From CAYWMP01 sp964459445 (GTDB lineage Bacteria; Desulfobacterota; DSM-4660; Desulfatiglandales; HGW-15): a DNA stretch of 31,452 nucleotides. Shown one piece after another: positions 29,811-31,452 of this stretch. The stretch lies in contig CAYWMP010000055.1 of assembly GCA_964459445.1 (NCBI GenBank), positions 1 through 31,452 on the forward strand, read 5' to 3'. The notes beneath the pieces were generated by a model. The model worked only from the letters and a program-made list of their open reading frames with translations. It was not told the origin of the DNA and made no database searches. Every line of letters begins with the position of its first letter. Within the stretch, counting starts at the first letter, position 1. Made by a program: the position numbers and the translations under genes.

Positions 29811-31452
29811 CTAAAACATCTTCGTTTGTTCCGGTGTAGAGATCTGCTTTTCCTGCGCCAGCCGGGCGATTTCAGGCCAGACGGAAACCAGGGTATTATA
29901 TCCCTGGGCCTCATGGGAGAGTTTCATTTTTTCGCATAGATCAAAAAGCTGGTAAGCGAGGTCGCGGGCCGTTTCCCCTTCCGGACCGAGTATACGCAAG
30001 AGTTCTGCGGTCGCCGGTTCACCCTTCTGTTCCACGTGGTAGAGACGGATCAAGTGGTGGGTCATTTCCCACACCGTGGGGCGGTTGTCTACCGGGTTCC
30101 AGTTGTCGCGGAGTTCGTCCGGACGCAACAGCCGCACCTTGCCGCCCTTTGACGAAAGAATACCGGCTTGTTCCAGGCTGGCCACGGTAGTGACCTTGGC
30201 CTTGCTCAGCACCTCCGCCTCTCCGTATTCACCTTCGCCAAAACCCTTCTGCTCGAACCACGCCAGGGCCCAGCGGGTGTCGTTGTCAAATTCGTCCTCT
30301 TGCTCGCTCAAAACCTCGGTGAGCATCTGGTTGATCAACCAAAGGGCCGTACGAACGGTCATGGGCTGTCCGTTCGATTCGAGAATGCGGATGTATCTCG
30401 AATAAATAGCCATGCCCGGGCCGATGGCTGCCTGGGCGAAGTCAACCGGGGCCACGTTTCCCTGCTGGAGGTGATGAAGCGCCAACGGGAGATCGCGCTT
30501 GAGTTTGTTTAAAAAATCCCGCCTACCGCACTGCGGCGCGCCCGATGGACGCGGGCGACAGGCCAATACGATGTAAGATGCCAAAGCGTTTGTCCCCATG
30601 GAAACCATCCGCCACTTCTGGGACGCGCGCACCGGCCAGGTTGCGGTGATGCGGAATCCGCTGGAGATGAGCGCCTCGAGCAACGTCTCCCAACCGGTGG
30701 TCAAATCCACACTCCCATTTCCTTCCGCCTCATAACGCCCGCTTTGTTCGTCATCCTGCTTAAAGGCATAGTATACAGTAAGAGGAAAACGCGGGTCCAT
30801 TTTGTCGCGCAGGGCGGTGAAGGTCTTGCGGAAGCCGGATTCGAAATGCTCTCTGGCCCTGATCTTATCGCCATCGAACCGTTCGGGCGAGGCGGTCAGC
30901 TCCGGCACCTTGGGCACGAGCATGGTGGCGAACAGATCGGGGTAGAGACCATTTAGAGTGCGCCGAAGCCAGACATAGAAGAAATCCGAGAGCACGGCGT
31001 AACCGATATTGTCATAATAGGGCGGATCAGTACTTACAATAAGGTTGTCAAAACCGTTCGCACCTGTTGCGGCATCGATTTGTTGAGCTATCCCTGCTTT
31101 TTCTGAACCAATGGAGATGGTTTTGATTGCATCAGCTGTAATATCTATGGCAGTCTGCCAGCAAACTGCTTTTTCACCCATGATATTGGGCTCAACAAAG
31201 TCCCAGACCATTGGAATAGCCGGACGAGCAAAAAGTTGCATAGATTGTTGACCACTTGCTTTCCAGCGGCATAGGGCATTGCTGAAATCCGCGCATCGAT
31301 CCACGGCTAGGGTAAGAAAGGTGATCACGGAATGGGCAAAAGTATTCGCATCCTCAGAAGAAAGGCCTACACTTGCAGCATCCCGCCGCACATCCTCTCT
31401 AATTGACCCATGATAAACCCCCGGGTATACCGGGGGACTCGTAAAGTTTGAC
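29811..31452 (-). CDS. DUF1156 (COG1743) adenine-specific DNA methylase, C-terminal part; cut by the window edge
   Basis: This is the C-terminal half of a large N6-adenine methyltransferase. The recognisable part has the catalytic motif TDPPYYDNIGYAVLSDF (DPPY at residues 122-125 counted from the GTG at 31391). Upstream is LTLAVDRCADFSNALCRW and downstream VYYAFKQ and ITATWPVRAS, as in the family. Full proteins are around 900 residues with an N-terminal DUF1156 domain, so several hundred residues lie beyond the window. The frame is open to the edge. The GTG at 31391 is not a real start, because the homology-like REDVRRDAASVGL runs across it. It precedes the DUF499 gene by 12 bp. Typical partners (a PLD/SNF2-type helicase, DUF3780) are not in view. 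Confidence 0.85.
   Translation of the reverse strand, partial: SNFTSPPVYPGVYHGSIREDVRRDAASVGLSSEDANTFAHSVITFLTLAVDRCADFSNALCRWKASGQQSMQLFARPAIPMVWDFVEPNIMGEKAVCWQTAIDITADAIKTISIGSEKAGIAQQIDAATGANGFDNLIVSTDPPYYDNIGYAVLSDFFYVWLRRTLNGLYPDLFATMLVPKVPELTASPERFDGDKIRAREHFESGFRKTFTALRDKMDPRFPLTVYYAFKQDDEQSGRYEAEGNGSVDLTTGWETLLEALISSGFRITATWPVRASQKWRMVSMGTNALASYIVLACRPRPSGAPQCGRRDFLNKLKRDLPLALHHLQQGNVAPVDFAQAAIGPGMAIYSRYIRILESNGQPMTVRTALWLINQMLTEVLSEQEDEFDNDTRWALAWFEQKGFGEGEYGEAEVLSKAKVTTVASLEQAGILSSKGGKVRLLRPDELRDNWNPVDNRPTVWEMTHHLIRLYHVEQKGEPATAELLRILGPEGETARDLAYQLFDLCEKMKLSHEAQGYNTLVSVWPEIARLAQEKQISTPEQTKMF
31418..31436. repeat. Perfect GC hairpin inside the methylase frame
   Basis: CCCCCGG (31418-31424) and CCGGGGG (31430-31436) are exact inverse arms around GTATA. 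The site falls where the translated frame (FTSPPVYPGVYHGSI) stops looking like the family, 60 bp or less from the window end. Confidence 0.6.

Noticed and set aside
31391..31393. GTG at 31391 as the start of the DUF1156 gene
   Set aside because: The frame is open to the window edge, family-like sequence continues upstream of the GTG, and the N-terminal half of the enzyme would be missing.
1..31452. CRISPR array, rRNA, tRNA or transposase gene
   Set aside because: No regularly spaced identical repeats, no rRNA-like stretch, no tRNA fold and no transposase-like protein were seen anywhere in the window.

Overview
The window looks like a chromosomal segment (a scaffold with two 100-N gaps) from an uncultured Gram-negative anaerobe, most likely of the Desulfobacterota (former Deltaproteobacteria). 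This is an inference. It rests on strong sigma-54 (-24/-12) promoter matches in front of glnA and gltB, a complete large/small GltBD, indirect amidation of tRNA by GatCAB, a BioMNY-BirA biotin module, and intergenic spaces packed with iterated-word repeats and hairpins. No rRNA or tRNA gene and no CRISPR array was seen.

Layout. (1) 0.5-4.7 kb, minus strand: a biotin module read birA, bioY, bioM (ECF ATPase), bioN (ECF transmembrane coupler). A near-perfect BirA operator lies at 4875-4908, and an intrinsic terminator lies between it and birA. (2) 5.1-6.9 kb, plus: glnA behind a sigma-54 promoter and a long leader. (3) 7.2-13.4 kb, minus: an aspS-gatC gene fusion, then gatA and gatB. This is a complete set for making Asn-tRNA (and probably Gln-tRNA) through misacylated intermediates. 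(4) 13.7-26.3 kb, plus: sigma-54 promoter, gltB and gltD (overlapping), a tiny Gln/Asn-codon ORF abutting an intrinsic terminator, then carA, carB and purF, whose 3' end is lost in a gap. (5) 26.4-31.5 kb, minus: two genes of a DUF1156 adenine methylase / DUF499 ATPase pair of the kind found in defence islands. The ATPase carries an N-terminal HEPN-like domain and the methylase is cut by the window edge.

Functional logic. Almost every gene from 5.5 to 26.3 kb either makes glutamine or spends its amide: GlnA, GltBD, GatCAB, CarAB and PurF. The segment is therefore a nitrogen-distribution neighbourhood next to a biotin-uptake neighbourhood, with a defence-type locus joined on the right across an assembly gap.

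Non-coding content is the most unusual aspect. The biotin and gat operons are stretched by 240-770 bp spacers built from nested inverted repeats. Two of these (2467-2695 and 8751-8987) are diverged copies of one element with two 13-14 bp hairpins in inverted orientation and complementary loops. Two others (10757-11003 and 24813-25033) are about 220-250 bp rods with long terminal inverted repeats. Short iterated-word families often bracket the spacers as inverted pairs. The first gap is flanked by an identical 55-bp sequence and is probably an assembly overlap rather than missing DNA.
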